Part shown: piece after piece, positions 17,708 through 25,542 of the stretch | How the letters are laid out: each line of letters starts with the position of its first letter | Position numbering within the stretch: position 1 is the stretch's first letter | NCBI RefSeq assembly: GCF_035917275.1 | Contig: NZ_CP108509.1 | Coordinates: forward strand, 992,001 to 1,056,000 | Origin: Streptomyces sp. NBC_01237 | Lineage (GTDB): Bacteria; Actinomycetota; Actinomycetes; Streptomycetales; Streptomycetaceae | Direction of reading: 5' to 3' | DNA: 64,000 nucleotides | The notes under the pieces: model-generated | What the model saw: only the letters and a program-made list of their open reading frames with translations | Told to the model about the DNA's origin: nothing | Databases searched by the model: none | Translations under genes and position numbers: made by a program

Positions 17708-18871
17708 ATGATCCGGTTCGAGCAGGTCAGCAAGGTCTACCCGGATGGCACGGCCGCGGTCGACGGGCTGTCCTTCGAGGTCGCCGAGGGGGAGCTGGTC
17801 ACCCTGGTCGGACCGTCCGGCTGCGGCAAGACCACCACGATGATGATGGTGAACCGGCTGATCGAGCCGACCGCGGGCCGGATCCTGGTGGACGGCGAGG
17901 ACATCGCCGCGGTCGACCCGGTGAGGCTGCGCCGCCGGATCGGCTATGTGATCCAGCAGGTCGGCCTGTTCCCGCACCGGACGGTCCTGGACAACACCGC
18001 GACCGTCCCGGCGCTGGTCGGCTGGAAGCGCGGCAGGGCCAGGGAGCGGGCGGCGGAGCTGCTCGACCTGGTGGGCCTGGACCCCGGCACGTACGGCTCG
18101 CGCTATCCCGCCCAGTTGTCCGGCGGGCAGCGCCAGCGGGTGGGGGTGGCCCGCGCACTCGCGGCGGATCCGCCCGTGCTGCTGATGGACGAACCGTTCG
18201 GTGCCGTCGACCCGGTGGTACGGGAACGGTTGCAGGACGAGTTCCTCGGGCTTCAGGCGACGGTCAGGAAGACCGTCCTGCTGGTCACGCACGACATCGA
18301 GGAGGCGGTGCGGATGGGCGACCGGATGGCCGTGTACGGGGAGGGCCGCATCGAGCAGTTCGACACCCCGGCCGCCGTGCTCGGCACCCCGGCGACGCCC
18401 TATGTGGCCGGGTTCGTCGGCGCCGACCGGGGTCTGAAACGGCTGTCGGTCACCGCGATCGAGCCGGAGGACCTCTGGGAGCCGCCGGTGGCCCGCCTCG
18501 ATGAGCCGGCCCGGTCGGCGGCGGCCCGGCTGGGCGCGTCGGGGGCCCGCTGGGCGGTGGTACTGAACGGTGCGGGCGATCTGCACGGCTGGGTGTCGGC
18601 GGACGCGCTGCGGATCGCCGGGGAGCTGGGCACGGTGGGCGAGCTGGCCCGGCGGATGGACGCGTGGGTGCCCGTCGGCGCCCCGTTGAAGCAGGCGTTC
18701 AGCGAGATGCTCCAGTACGACGCCGGGTGGGTGGCGGTGCTGGACGGCGCGCGTTTCCTGGGCGTACTGACTCCGGCGAAGCTCCATGAGGCGCTGCGCC
18801 GCTCGGTGGACGCGGACGCCCAGGGCGTGGGGCGCGAGGACGTGGACTTCGACTCCGTCGCGGACGCGTAG
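17708..18871 (+). CDS. opuCA: Osmoprotectant (glycine betaine/choline) ABC importer ATPase
   Basis: A 387-aa ProV/OpuCA-type ATPase. Walker A GPSGCGKTTT, Q-loop YVIQQVGLFPHRTV, signature LSGGQRQRVGVARAL, Walker B LLMDEPFGAVD, switch LLVTHDIEEAVRMGD. The C-terminal part (about residues 255-370) resembles the regulatory CBS-type tail found in OpuA/OpuC ATPases that respond to ionic strength. Its likely partners, two permeases and a binding protein, are encoded on the opposite strand 1.4 kb away (20289-22593), an unusual split arrangement. Betaine specificity is inferred from family. Confidence 0.8.
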   Translation: MIRFEQVSKVYPDGTAAVDGLSFEVAEGELVTLVGPSGCGKTTTMMMVNRLIEPTAGRILVDGEDIAAVDPVRLRRRIGYVIQQVGLFPHRTVLDNTATVPALVGWKRGRARERAAELLDLVGLDPGTYGSRYPAQLSGGQRQRVGVARALAADPPVLLMDEPFGAVDPVVRERLQDEFLGLQATVRKTVLLVTHDIEEAVRMGDRMAVYGEGRIEQFDTPAAVLGTPATPYVAGFVGADRGLKRLSVTAIEPEDLWEPPVARLDEPARSAAARLGASGARWAVVLNGAGDLHGWVSADALRIAGELGTVGELARRMDAWVPVGAPLKQAFSEMLQYDAGWVAVLDGARFLGVLTPAKLHEALRRSVDADAQGVGREDVDFDSVADA

Positions 18872-18893
18872 GGGCGCCCCGCGGAGTAACCGG

Positions 18894-19169
18894 CTACCGC
18901 CCGCGCCGATAACTGCTGCCGTCCTTGGGCCGTACCAGCAGCCCCGCGACGACGAGATGGCGCCGCAGCGCCGAGCAGTCCTCGTGCACCGTGAGCAGCG
19001 CCTCGTTCACCTCGCGCTCGGTGTACGCGCGCTCGCGCTCGAAGAGCGTCTCGGAGAGGTGGACCAGCAACTGTTCGCGGCGTGCCACCTTGCGGGGGAT
19101 CGTCGTGAGACGTCCGTGGGAGAAGAGCGCGGCCACACCGTGCGCACTGCTGGACTGTTTCTCGGGCAT
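18894..19169 (-). CDS. DUF2087-type small DNA-binding-like protein
   Basis: A 91-aa protein starting MPEKQSSSAHGVAALFSHGRLTTIPRKVARREQLLVHLSE. The LTTIPRKxxxR...L...F.....YTEREVNEALLTVHEDCSALRRHLVVAGLL pattern matches DUF2087, a winged-helix-like domain found alone or attached to ArsR-type regulators. ATG 19169 is picked because the domain starts there; the frame is open to 19247 with an atypical N-terminus. It ends 22 bases from the end of the ATPase gene (convergent). A transcriptional role is probable but unproven. Confidence 0.7.
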   Translation of the reverse strand: MPEKQSSSAHGVAALFSHGRLTTIPRKVARREQLLVHLSETLFERERAYTEREVNEALLTVHEDCSALRRHLVVAGLLVRPKDGSSYRRGR

Positions 19170-19274
19170 GGCCGGAAGCGTCGCAGGCCGGTGGTGGGAG
19201 GGCAACGCCTTTTCGGCGCGATGACGGAAACCGTACGGTGTGATCATCTGCTACTGCGACGAAGGCGGTCCCGC

Positions 19275-20249
19275 ATGGCCCTGTTCGACCTCCCCCTCGA
19301 TGAGCTGCGCACCTACCGCAGCCGGTCGGTGGAGCCCGAGGACTTCGACGCGTTCTGGTCGACGACGCTGGACGAGGCGAGGAGCCATGATCTCGACGCC
19401 CGCTTCGAACGCCGCACCGGCACGGGACTGGCGAGTGTCGAGGTGTACGACGTGACGTTCGCCGGTTTCGGGGGGCACCCGGTCAAGGGCTGGTTCGTCC
19501 TTCCCGCGGGCACCCGGGACCCGCTGCCGGTGGTCGTGGAGTTCCTCGGCTACGGCGGCGGGCGCGGCCTGGCCCACACGCATCTGCTGTGGGCCTCGGC
19601 CGGGTTCGCCCACTTCGTGATGGACACGCGGGGCCAGGGCAGCGGCTGGGCACCGGGCGACACCGCCGACCCCGTGGGCAGCGCGCCCTCGCTGCCCGGT
19701 TTCATGACCCGGGGCATCGAGGACCACCGGGAGTTCTACTACCGGCGGGTGTTCACCGACGCGGTGCGGGCGGTGGAGGCCGCGCGTTCGCATCCGCTGG
19801 CCGACGCCGCACGCACCGCCGTCACCGGGGTCAGCCAGGGCGGCGGCATCGCCATCGCCGCCGGCGGGCTGATACCGGACCTGGTGGCGGTCGCTCCGGA
19901 CGTGCCGTTCCTGTGCGACTTCCCGCGCGCGGTCACCGTCACCGACCGGCAGCCGTACCGCGAGGTGGGCAACTACCTCAAGACGCACCGCGGCCGCACC
20001 GCGCGGGCCGCCGCCACGCTGGCCTATTTCGACGGGGTGCACTTCGCGGCACGCGGGCGGGCTCCCGCACTGTTCTCGACGGCCCTGGAGGACCTGACCT
20101 GCCCGCCGTCGACGGTCTTCGCGGCCTTCAACGCGTACGCCCACGAGGACAAGACGATCGAGGTGTACGACTTCAACGACCACGAGGGCGGCGGCGCGTT
20201 CCAGCAGGCCGCCCAACTGGCCTGGCTGCCCGGAAAGCTGACGGCCTGA
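19275..20249 (+). CDS. Acetylxylan esterase/cephalosporin-C deacetylase family (AXE1), copy 1
   Basis: A 324-aa CE7-type esterase starting MALFDLPLDELRTYR. It shows RGQGSG (oxyanion region), the nucleophile motif VSQGGG with Ser187, and the C-terminal DHEGGGAF histidine. The length and serine position match Thermotoga CE7 esterases (325 aa). No signal peptide, so it removes acetyl groups from imported sugars or small molecules in the cytoplasm. A close paralog of identical length lies at 38624-39598 in the glycan locus. Here it sits between the two halves of the osmoprotectant importer with no obvious metabolic partner. Confidence 0.85.
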   Translation: MALFDLPLDELRTYRSRSVEPEDFDAFWSTTLDEARSHDLDARFERRTGTGLASVEVYDVTFAGFGGHPVKGWFVLPAGTRDPLPVVVEFLGYGGGRGLAHTHLLWASAGFAHFVMDTRGQGSGWAPGDTADPVGSAPSLPGFMTRGIEDHREFYYRRVFTDAVRAVEAARSHPLADAARTAVTGVSQGGGIAIAAGGLIPDLVAVAPDVPFLCDFPRAVTVTDRQPYREVGNYLKTHRGRTARAAATLAYFDGVHFAARGRAPALFSTALEDLTCPPSTVFAAFNAYAHEDKTIEVYDFNDHEGGGAFQQAAQLAWLPGKLTA

Positions 20250-20288
20250 CCGGCCCGGAGCGACGGGCACCCCTTGCCGGCCGTGGTC

Positions 20289-21245
20289 TCACCCTGCCGG
20301 GATGAGCTTCTCGGACTCCAGGTAGTGGCGCGCGACGTCCTCGGGGAGCCGGCGCCAGCTGTCCACCTCCTCGTTCATCGACGCCAGGGCGGCCGTGGTC
20401 AGCACGGTGTTGAGCGGGTCGAGCGCGTCCCGCACTCCGGCGCTGCCCGCCCGGGAACGGTTGACGACGGGGACCAGGTGGTCGGCGTTCTGCAGATGCT
20501 TGTCGTCGGCGAGGAGTACGAGGCCGAAGTCGTCCAGGGTGGCGTCGGTGGTGGTGGTCAGGACCATCTGGTCCTGACCGCTCTGCACGGCCTGTTTGGC
20601 CTGGGTGGTGCCGACGCCCTTCGGGTCGACGGCGGTGATCCGGATGCCGTACGTCTTCCTGAGTCCGGGCGCGCAGTAGGGGCGCTGTACGCATTCGTCG
20701 CCCGCCGCCAGCCGCACGGGCAGGCGTGAGCGCCCCAGGTCGCTGAGGGTCCTGAGCCGGTGCCGCGCCGCGTACGGGGCGGCGACCGCGAAGGCGTTCT
20801 GGTCGACGGCGCGGCCCGGATCGAGGACCACGAGGCCGCGACGGGCGGCCAGCGAACGGAGCGCCTTCATCGTGGTGCCGAGGTCGGGTGAACCGACCGG
20901 GGCGGCGTCCGCACCGTTGGCCTTGGCGTTCAGCCAGTCGGCGAAGGTGGCCGCGTACTCCGGCACGACGTCGATCTGGCCGTTCTCCAGTGCGGGTTCG
21001 TAGATCTCCCGGTTGGTCACGGAGATGATCTCGGTGGAGTACCCGGCCCGGTCGAGCAGGATCGCGTACATCTGGGCGAGCAGATCGCTCTCGGTGAATC
21101 CGGCGGACCCGATCGTGAGGTGCTTGCTGTCGCCGGGCGGGGCCGTGACATCGCCCCGGTTCTCCAGCGTGGGGCCCGAGGTGCAGGCGGTGGCGGCCAG
21201 CAGGAGCGCGCAGCACAGGGCGAACCGGGTACGGAGGCGGGTCAC
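20289..21245 (-). CDS. opuCC: Osmoprotectant-binding lipoprotein (OpuAC/OpuCC family)
   Basis: A 318-aa lipoprotein: signal FALCCALLLAATAC with the lipidated Cys near residue 21, then LTIGSAGFTESDLLAQMYAILLDRAGYSTEI, the typical start of OpuAC-type betaine/choline binding proteins, and a second-lobe block LNTVLTTAALASMNEEVD. The GTG at 21245 overlaps the permease stop (GTGA). It is the last gene of the order permease-permease-binding protein on the minus strand. It should deliver the ligand to the two permeases, powered by the ATPase at 17708-18871. Confidence 0.8.
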   Translation of the reverse strand: MTRLRTRFALCCALLLAATACTSGPTLENRGDVTAPPGDSKHLTIGSAGFTESDLLAQMYAILLDRAGYSTEIISVTNREIYEPALENGQIDVVPEYAATFADWLNAKANGADAAPVGSPDLGTTMKALRSLAARRGLVVLDPGRAVDQNAFAVAAPYAARHRLRTLSDLGRSRLPVRLAAGDECVQRPYCAPGLRKTYGIRITAVDPKGVGTTQAKQAVQSGQDQMVLTTTTDATLDDFGLVLLADDKHLQNADHLVPVVNRSRAGSAGVRDALDPLNTVLTTAALASMNEEVDSWRRLPEDVARHYLESEKLIPAG

Positions 21246-21919
21246 GCGGCCTCCCGGGTGCGGCGCCGGTCCGGGGCGAGGCGCTGACCCGTCTCGAAGA
21301 GCCCTTCCACGAGGAGGGCGAATACGGCGACGAGGACCGCTCCGGCCACGACCTGGGGTGTGGAGGCCAGGTTGAAGCCGGCGGTGATGATCCGGCCCAG
21401 TCCCCCGCCGCCGGCCAGGGCGGCCAGGGTCGCCGTGGCGACGAGTTGCACGGCGGCGATCCGGACGCCGGTGAGGATGAGCGGCAGCGCGAGCGGGATC
21501 TCCACCCCCAGCAGCATCTGGCGGCCCGTCATGCCCATGCCCCGGGCGGCCCGGACGACGTCCCGGTCGACCTCGCGCATCCCCACGTAGGCGTTGGTGA
21601 GCAGGGGCGGCATGGCGAAGAGCACCAGGGCGATGATGGTCGACCACTGACCGTACGTACCGATCGGCGTGAGGAGCAGCAGGACCAGCACCGCGAACGT
21701 GGGGACGGCCCGGCCGATGTTGGAGATGTTGACCGCGAGGGCGCCGCCCCTGCCGAGGTGGCCCAGGACCAGGGCGACCGGCAGCGCGATGAGGCAGCTG
21801 ATCAGCAGGCAGACGACGGTGAGGAAGAGGTGTTCGCCGAGCCGGTGCCAGATGCCGTCGGGGCCGGACCAGTGGGTTGCGGTGGTGAGCCAGGACCAGG
21901 TGTCCCGGAGGGTGGTCAC
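21242..21919 (-). CDS. Osmoprotectant ABC importer permease (OpuCB/CD type)
   Basis: A 225-aa permease with about five helices and the EAA loop DVVRAARGMGMTGRQMLLGVEIPLALPLILTGVR. GTG 21919 overlaps the stop of the other permease gene (GTGA). The two permeases have exactly the same length and the same loop sequence style, so they are paralogs that form the heterodimeric channel. Confidence 0.82.
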   Translation of the reverse strand: MTTLRDTWSWLTTATHWSGPDGIWHRLGEHLFLTVVCLLISCLIALPVALVLGHLGRGGALAVNISNIGRAVPTFAVLVLLLLTPIGTYGQWSTIIALVLFAMPPLLTNAYVGMREVDRDVVRAARGMGMTGRQMLLGVEIPLALPLILTGVRIAAVQLVATATLAALAGGGGLGRIITAGFNLASTPQVVAGAVLVAVFALLVEGLFETGQRLAPDRRRTREAA

Positions 21920-22593
21920 GACGGTGTCCTCGTCCAGGGCGTCAGCCACCGCTGCACGAGCAGGAGCAGCAGGTCGGCGGCGACGGCGATGACGACACAG
22001 AGGACGGACGCGGTGAGCACCTGGGCCTTGAAGTAGGTGTTCATGCCCGAGTAGATGAGGTTGCCGAGCCCGCCGTGGCCGACGATCGCGCCGACCGTGA
22101 CCAGGGAGACCGCAGAGACGGTGGCGATCCGCAGTCCGGCCATGGCCGCGGGCAGGGCGAGCGGGAGTTCCACGGCGATCAGCAGGCGTGCGGGGCCGTA
22201 GCCCATGCCGCGCGCCGCCTGCCGGGTCTCTTCGGGTACGGCGCGCAGTCCGGCGAGGATGTTCCGGACGAGAAGGGTCAGTGAGTAGAGGACGAGTCCG
22301 GCGACGACGAGCGTGGCGGACAGTCCGTACACCGGCAGCAGGAGCGAGAACATCGCGAGCGACGGGATCGTGTAGAGGATCGTCGTCAGCCCGAGCACGG
22401 GCCCGGCCGCCCAGCGTCGGCGGCGGGCTGCCAGGGCGAGCGGCAGGGCGATGGCCAGTCCGATCAGCACCGAGACCGCGGTCAGCTGAAGGTGCTGGAC
22501 GACCGCGTCCCAGAGGATCTCCCGGCGGCTGGAGAGGTAGGCGCCGCAGATCCACTCATTGCGCGCGAGGCAGTCGTCGGGGGGCGCGGTCAC
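21916..22593 (-). CDS. Osmoprotectant ABC importer permease, paralogous subunit
   Basis: A 225-aa permease with about five helices; EAA loop ETRQAARGMGYGPARLLIAVELPLALPAAMAGLRIA, closely similar to that of its partner. First gene of the minus-strand permease-permease-binding-protein unit. The GTG at 22593 has only a weak upstream GGA. The 22594-22786 gap separates it from the divergent SRPBCC operon and contains TTGAGC dyads that could in principle affect both directions. Confidence 0.8.
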   Translation of the reverse strand: MTAPPDDCLARNEWICGAYLSSRREILWDAVVQHLQLTAVSVLIGLAIALPLALAARRRRWAAGPVLGLTTILYTIPSLAMFSLLLPVYGLSATLVVAGLVLYSLTLLVRNILAGLRAVPEETRQAARGMGYGPARLLIAVELPLALPAAMAGLRIATVSAVSLVTVGAIVGHGGLGNLIYSGMNTYFKAQVLTASVLCVVIAVAADLLLLLVQRWLTPWTRTPS

Positions 22594-22710
22594 TCGTCCA
22601 TTGGAGCGCGGGAGTCCGGTGGACGCCCGTCATGATCGCCTGTTCGAGGTGGGTGCTCGGACCCGGCGTCCCCGGGCCCGGAGCCGGCCGCCCCGCACGA
22701 AACCCCCGTC

Positions 22711-22726
22711 TTGAGCGACTGCTCAA
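22711..22726. promoter_or_regulatory. TetR-type operator 1 of the SRPBCC-DUF4166-TetR operon
   Basis: TTGAGC-GACT-GCTCAA, arms of six perfect bases. TTGAGC also works as a -35, with TAGTGT (22735-22740) 18 bases further as the -10, so a protein bound here would block RNA polymerase. Confidence 0.7.
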
Positions 22727-22754
22727 ATTCCTGCTAGTGTCCCGGACCGGTGAT

Positions 22755-22776
22755 GGGTTGAGCGATCGCTCAACCC
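22755..22776. promoter_or_regulatory. TetR-type operator 2 (22-bp perfect palindrome)
   Basis: The core TTGAGCGATCGCTCAA (22758-22773) is extended by GGG and CCC on the two sides, giving 22 bp of perfect symmetry. It lies just downstream of the predicted transcription start and 47 bp centre to centre from operator 1, which shares both TTGAGC arms. The TetR gene at the end of the operon (24177-24824) is the obvious ligand. Confidence 0.75.
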
Positions 22777-22786
22777 TGGACGGACC

Positions 22787-23503
22787 ATGGACGAACCGGG
22801 GGCAGACGTGGGGCTGTACGTCGAGGCACTGATCCGTGTGGATCCGGAGGAACTCTGGGAGCTGACCCAGAACCCCGCGCATCACCAGCGCTGGGATCTC
22901 CGCTTCACGGAGATCACGTATGTGCCGGGCGCCCCCGACGCTGCCCGGCGGTTCCGCTATGCCACCCGGGTGGCCCCCTTCCTCACGGTCGCGGGCACCG
23001 GTACCAGCGCGGGCGAGCGGCACCGGCCGGACGGCGAGCGGGTGTCGGCCCTCCGGTTCTCCTCGCCCCAGCCCCTCTCGCTCCTCGCCGAGGGCAGCGG
23101 CTACTGGCGATACGTACCGACGTCCGACGGCATCCGCTTCCTGACCGGCTACGACTACCGGACCCGCTGGGGCCGTTTCGGCTCGCTGGTGGACCGGCTG
23201 GGGTTCCGGCCGCTGATGGGCTGGGCCACCGCCTGGTCCTTCGACCGGCTGCGGCTCTGGTGCGAACGCGGCATCAGCCCCGCCCGCTCCCTCGGGTACG
23301 CCGTGGCCGAGGTCGCCGTCCGGCTGCTGGCCGTGCCCGCGGCGCTGCCTCTGGGGCCGGGCGCCGCGCTCACCGCCGCGGCGGCCGCGCTGCTGCTGCC
23401 GCCGCTGCCCGTCACTCCCGCCGCCCGCCGCTGTCTTCGCCGGCCGCCGGGCCGTGCCACCGCCCCCGCACCCGCCGTCCTGCGACTGCTGGAGCGTCCA
23501 TGA
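22787..23503 (+). CDS. SRPBCC-fold (START-like) lipid/polyketide-binding protein
   Basis: A 238-aa protein beginning VGLYVEALIRVDPEELWELTQNPAHHQRWDLRF, the usual entry of SRPBCC ligand-binding domains, followed by beta-strand repeats to about residue 150. A hydrophobic C-terminal stretch (residues about 180-215, Ala/Leu/Pro-rich) may be one or two membrane helices. Start is uncertain: ATG 22787 is listed, but the in-frame GTG at 22808 has a GGGGG element at better spacing. First gene of an operon coupled by ATGA overlaps to DUF4166 and TetR genes. Probably binds a hydrophobic ligand; identity unknown. Confidence 0.72.
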   Translation: MDEPGADVGLYVEALIRVDPEELWELTQNPAHHQRWDLRFTEITYVPGAPDAARRFRYATRVAPFLTVAGTGTSAGERHRPDGERVSALRFSSPQPLSLLAEGSGYWRYVPTSDGIRFLTGYDYRTRWGRFGSLVDRLGFRPLMGWATAWSFDRLRLWCERGISPARSLGYAVAEVAVRLLAVPAALPLGPGAALTAAAAALLLPPLPVTPAARRCLRRPPGRATAPAPAVLRLLERP

Positions 23504-24180
23504 CCTCGATCTTCCGCCTCGCCATGGGCCCGGAGTTCGACCGGCTGCACCCCCAGTTGCGGCGGCGCTTCTCGGTCGGTCTGGACAGCGGGGAGGCCTG
23601 TCTGGGACGCGGGGTCATGGACCGGATCTGGCACGGGCGGGCCTTCGTGAAGCCGTTCCTCGCCCTCGGCGGCACCCGCAACGTGCTCGTCCCCCGTACC
23701 GGCCGTGACATTCCCTTCACCATCGAGAACGTGCCGTACACCGACTCCTTCGGCCGCGAGACCGTCACGTTCGTGCGGACCTTCGCGCTGCCCCGCGGGC
23801 CGCGCCGGTTCGACGCCACGATGGTGCACAGCCCCGAGCGGTCCTGCGTGCTCGACTACCTCGGCACCCATCAGCACCTCGCCACAGATCTGCGGCTCGC
23901 CGCCGAGCCCGACGGATCGCTGCTGATCCGCTCGGGCGAACACCGCTTCCGGGAGGGGCCGTTCGACGTCCGCGTCCCCGGATTCCTCCGGGGCGACGCC
24001 GAAGTGCGCGAGTCCTACGACGACGCGACGGGACGCTTCCGGATCCGGGTCGCGGTCACCAACCCGCACTTCGGCCCGCTGTTCGGGTACGAGGGCACGT
24101 TCCGCGCGCGGTACGTCGATGCCCGGCGTCACGGCGTGCGCGCCGGGCTGCGTCCCGTGCGCGAGGAGGCGCGGGCATGA
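23500..24180 (+). CDS. DUF4166 family protein
   Basis: A 226-aa protein matching DUF4166: TSIFRLAMGPEFDRLHPQLRRRFSVGLDSGEACLGRGVMDRIWHG near the N-terminus and ENVPYTDSFGRETVTFVRTF in the middle, then a beta-rich tail with FGYEGTF. The family has no established activity and is often fused or adjacent to short-chain saccharopine-like or lipid-related proteins. The ATG overlaps the SRPBCC stop (ATGA) and its own stop overlaps the TetR start, so all three are co-translated. Confidence 0.78.
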   Translation: MTSIFRLAMGPEFDRLHPQLRRRFSVGLDSGEACLGRGVMDRIWHGRAFVKPFLALGGTRNVLVPRTGRDIPFTIENVPYTDSFGRETVTFVRTFALPRGPRRFDATMVHSPERSCVLDYLGTHQHLATDLRLAAEPDGSLLIRSGEHRFREGPFDVRVPGFLRGDAEVRESYDDATGRFRIRVAVTNPHFGPLFGYEGTFRARYVDARRHGVRAGLRPVREEARA

Positions 24181-24824
24181 CCGGTGGGAGCGCCGCCGGT
24201 CAGGACACCAGGGTGAAGCTGATGGAGGGCGCCCTGCGCACCCTCTCCGAGCACGGCATCGCCAAGACGTCCGCCCGGTCCGTCGCGGCCGCCGCCGGGG
24301 TCAATCAGGCGCTGGTCTTCTACCACTTCGGGTCCGTCGACGAACTCCTCGCGGCTGCCTGCCGCCACGGTGCCGAGCAGCGCGTGGCCCGCTACCGCGA
24401 CCGGTTCGCCTCCGTCACGACGCTGAGCGAGCTGCTCCGGTGCGGGCGTGAGCTGCATGCCGAGGAACGGGCCGGAGGCCATGTCGCCTTCCTCGCCCAG
24501 TTGCTGGCGGGCGCCCAGACGCAGCCGCGTCTCGCCCCCGCCACCGCCGCCGGTCTTGAGCTGTGGACCGACGAGATCGAGAAGGTCCTGGTCAGAGTCG
24601 TCGCCACCACCCCGCTCGGGGACTTCGCGGACCCCGCCGGGCTGGCCCGCGCCGTCGCGGCGTCCTTCGTCGGCCTGGAGCTGTACGACGGGGTCGACCC
24701 GGACGGCGCCGGGCGGGCGCTCGACGCTCTGGAGCAGCTCGCCGCGCTGGTCGATGTCCTGGAAGGGCTCGGTCCGGTGGCGCAGCGCGCCGTACGGCGC
24801 CGGCTGCGGCGCACCGGGAAGTGA
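24177..24824 (+). CDS. TetR-family repressor, probable autoregulator
   Basis: A 215-aa TetR protein with N-terminal helix-turn-helix KLMEGALRTLSEHGIAKTSARSVAAAAGVNQALVFYHFGSVDELL (residues about 13-57) and a helical ligand-binding domain. It ends the three-gene operon beginning at 22787. The two TTGAGC dyads in the operon promoter are its likely targets. The ligand is unknown; the SRPBCC partner suggests a hydrophobic compound. Confidence 0.85.
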   Translation: MTGGSAAGQDTRVKLMEGALRTLSEHGIAKTSARSVAAAAGVNQALVFYHFGSVDELLAAACRHGAEQRVARYRDRFASVTTLSELLRCGRELHAEERAGGHVAFLAQLLAGAQTQPRLAPATAAGLELWTDEIEKVLVRVVATTPLGDFADPAGLARAVAASFVGLELYDGVDPDGAGRALDALEQLAALVDVLEGLGPVAQRAVRRRLRRTGK

Positions 24825-24897
24825 GCGGGACGGGCCCGGCCAGGGGCGGGAGGCCGGCCGGGGAAGGCCGTGGGTGTGTCCCCCGCACGGGTGCCGG

Positions 24898-25542
24898 TCA
24901 GGTGTCGAGGTAACGCAGTACGGCCAGTACCCGGCGGTGTCCCTCTTCCGTGCGGGGCAGGCCGAGCTTGGTGAAGATGCCCGCCGTGTGCTTCTCGACG
25001 GCGCGCTGCGAGATGCCGAGCGCCGCGGCGATCGCGGTGTTGGTCCGCCCCTCCGCCATGAGGGCGAGGGTGTCGCGTTCCCGAGAGGTGAGGCCGGAGA
25101 GTCCGTCCTCCTTGCGCCGGGCGGCCAGCAGCCGGGTGACGACCTCCGGGTCCAGCGCGGTGCCGCCGTCCGCGACGCGGTGCAGGGCGTCCACGAAGTC
25201 GGCGACGTCCACGACCCGGTCCTTGAGGAGATATCCGAAACCGGACATCCCGGTGGCCGCCAGCCGGTCCGCGTACCGGGTCTCGACGTACTGGGAGAAC
25301 AGCAGCACACCGAGGTCGGGGTGGCGCAGGCGCAGTTCGAGGGCGGCGCGCAGCCCCTCGTCCTTGTGGGTGGGCGGCATCCGGATGTCGGCGACCACCA
25401 CGTCCGGCAGATGTACGTCGACGGCGTCCAGCAGGGCGTCCGCGTCACCGACGGCCGCCACGACGTCCAGGCCCCGGTCGCGCAGCAGCTGCACCAGCCC
25501 CTCACGGACGACGGCGGCGTCCTCGGCGATCACTATGCGCAT
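24898..25542 (-). CDS. NarL/LuxR-family response regulator
   Basis: A 214-aa response regulator. Receiver domain MRIVIAEDAAVVREGLVQLL...VVVADIRMPP with phospho-acceptor Asp52, then LuxR-type helix-turn-helix GLTSRERDTLALMAEGRTNTAIAAALGISQRAVEKHTAGIFTKLGL (residues about 150-200). Its ATG shares one base with the kinase stop (TGATG). The natural partner is the kinase at 25542-26900, and the ABC transporter upstream in the same direction is the probable target. Confidence 0.9.
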   Translation of the reverse strand: MRIVIAEDAAVVREGLVQLLRDRGLDVVAAVGDADALLDAVDVHLPDVVVADIRMPPTHKDEGLRAALELRLRHPDLGVLLFSQYVETRYADRLAATGMSGFGYLLKDRVVDVADFVDALHRVADGGTALDPEVVTRLLAARRKEDGLSGLTSRERDTLALMAEGRTNTAIAAALGISQRAVEKHTAGIFTKLGLPRTEEGHRRVLAVLRYLDT

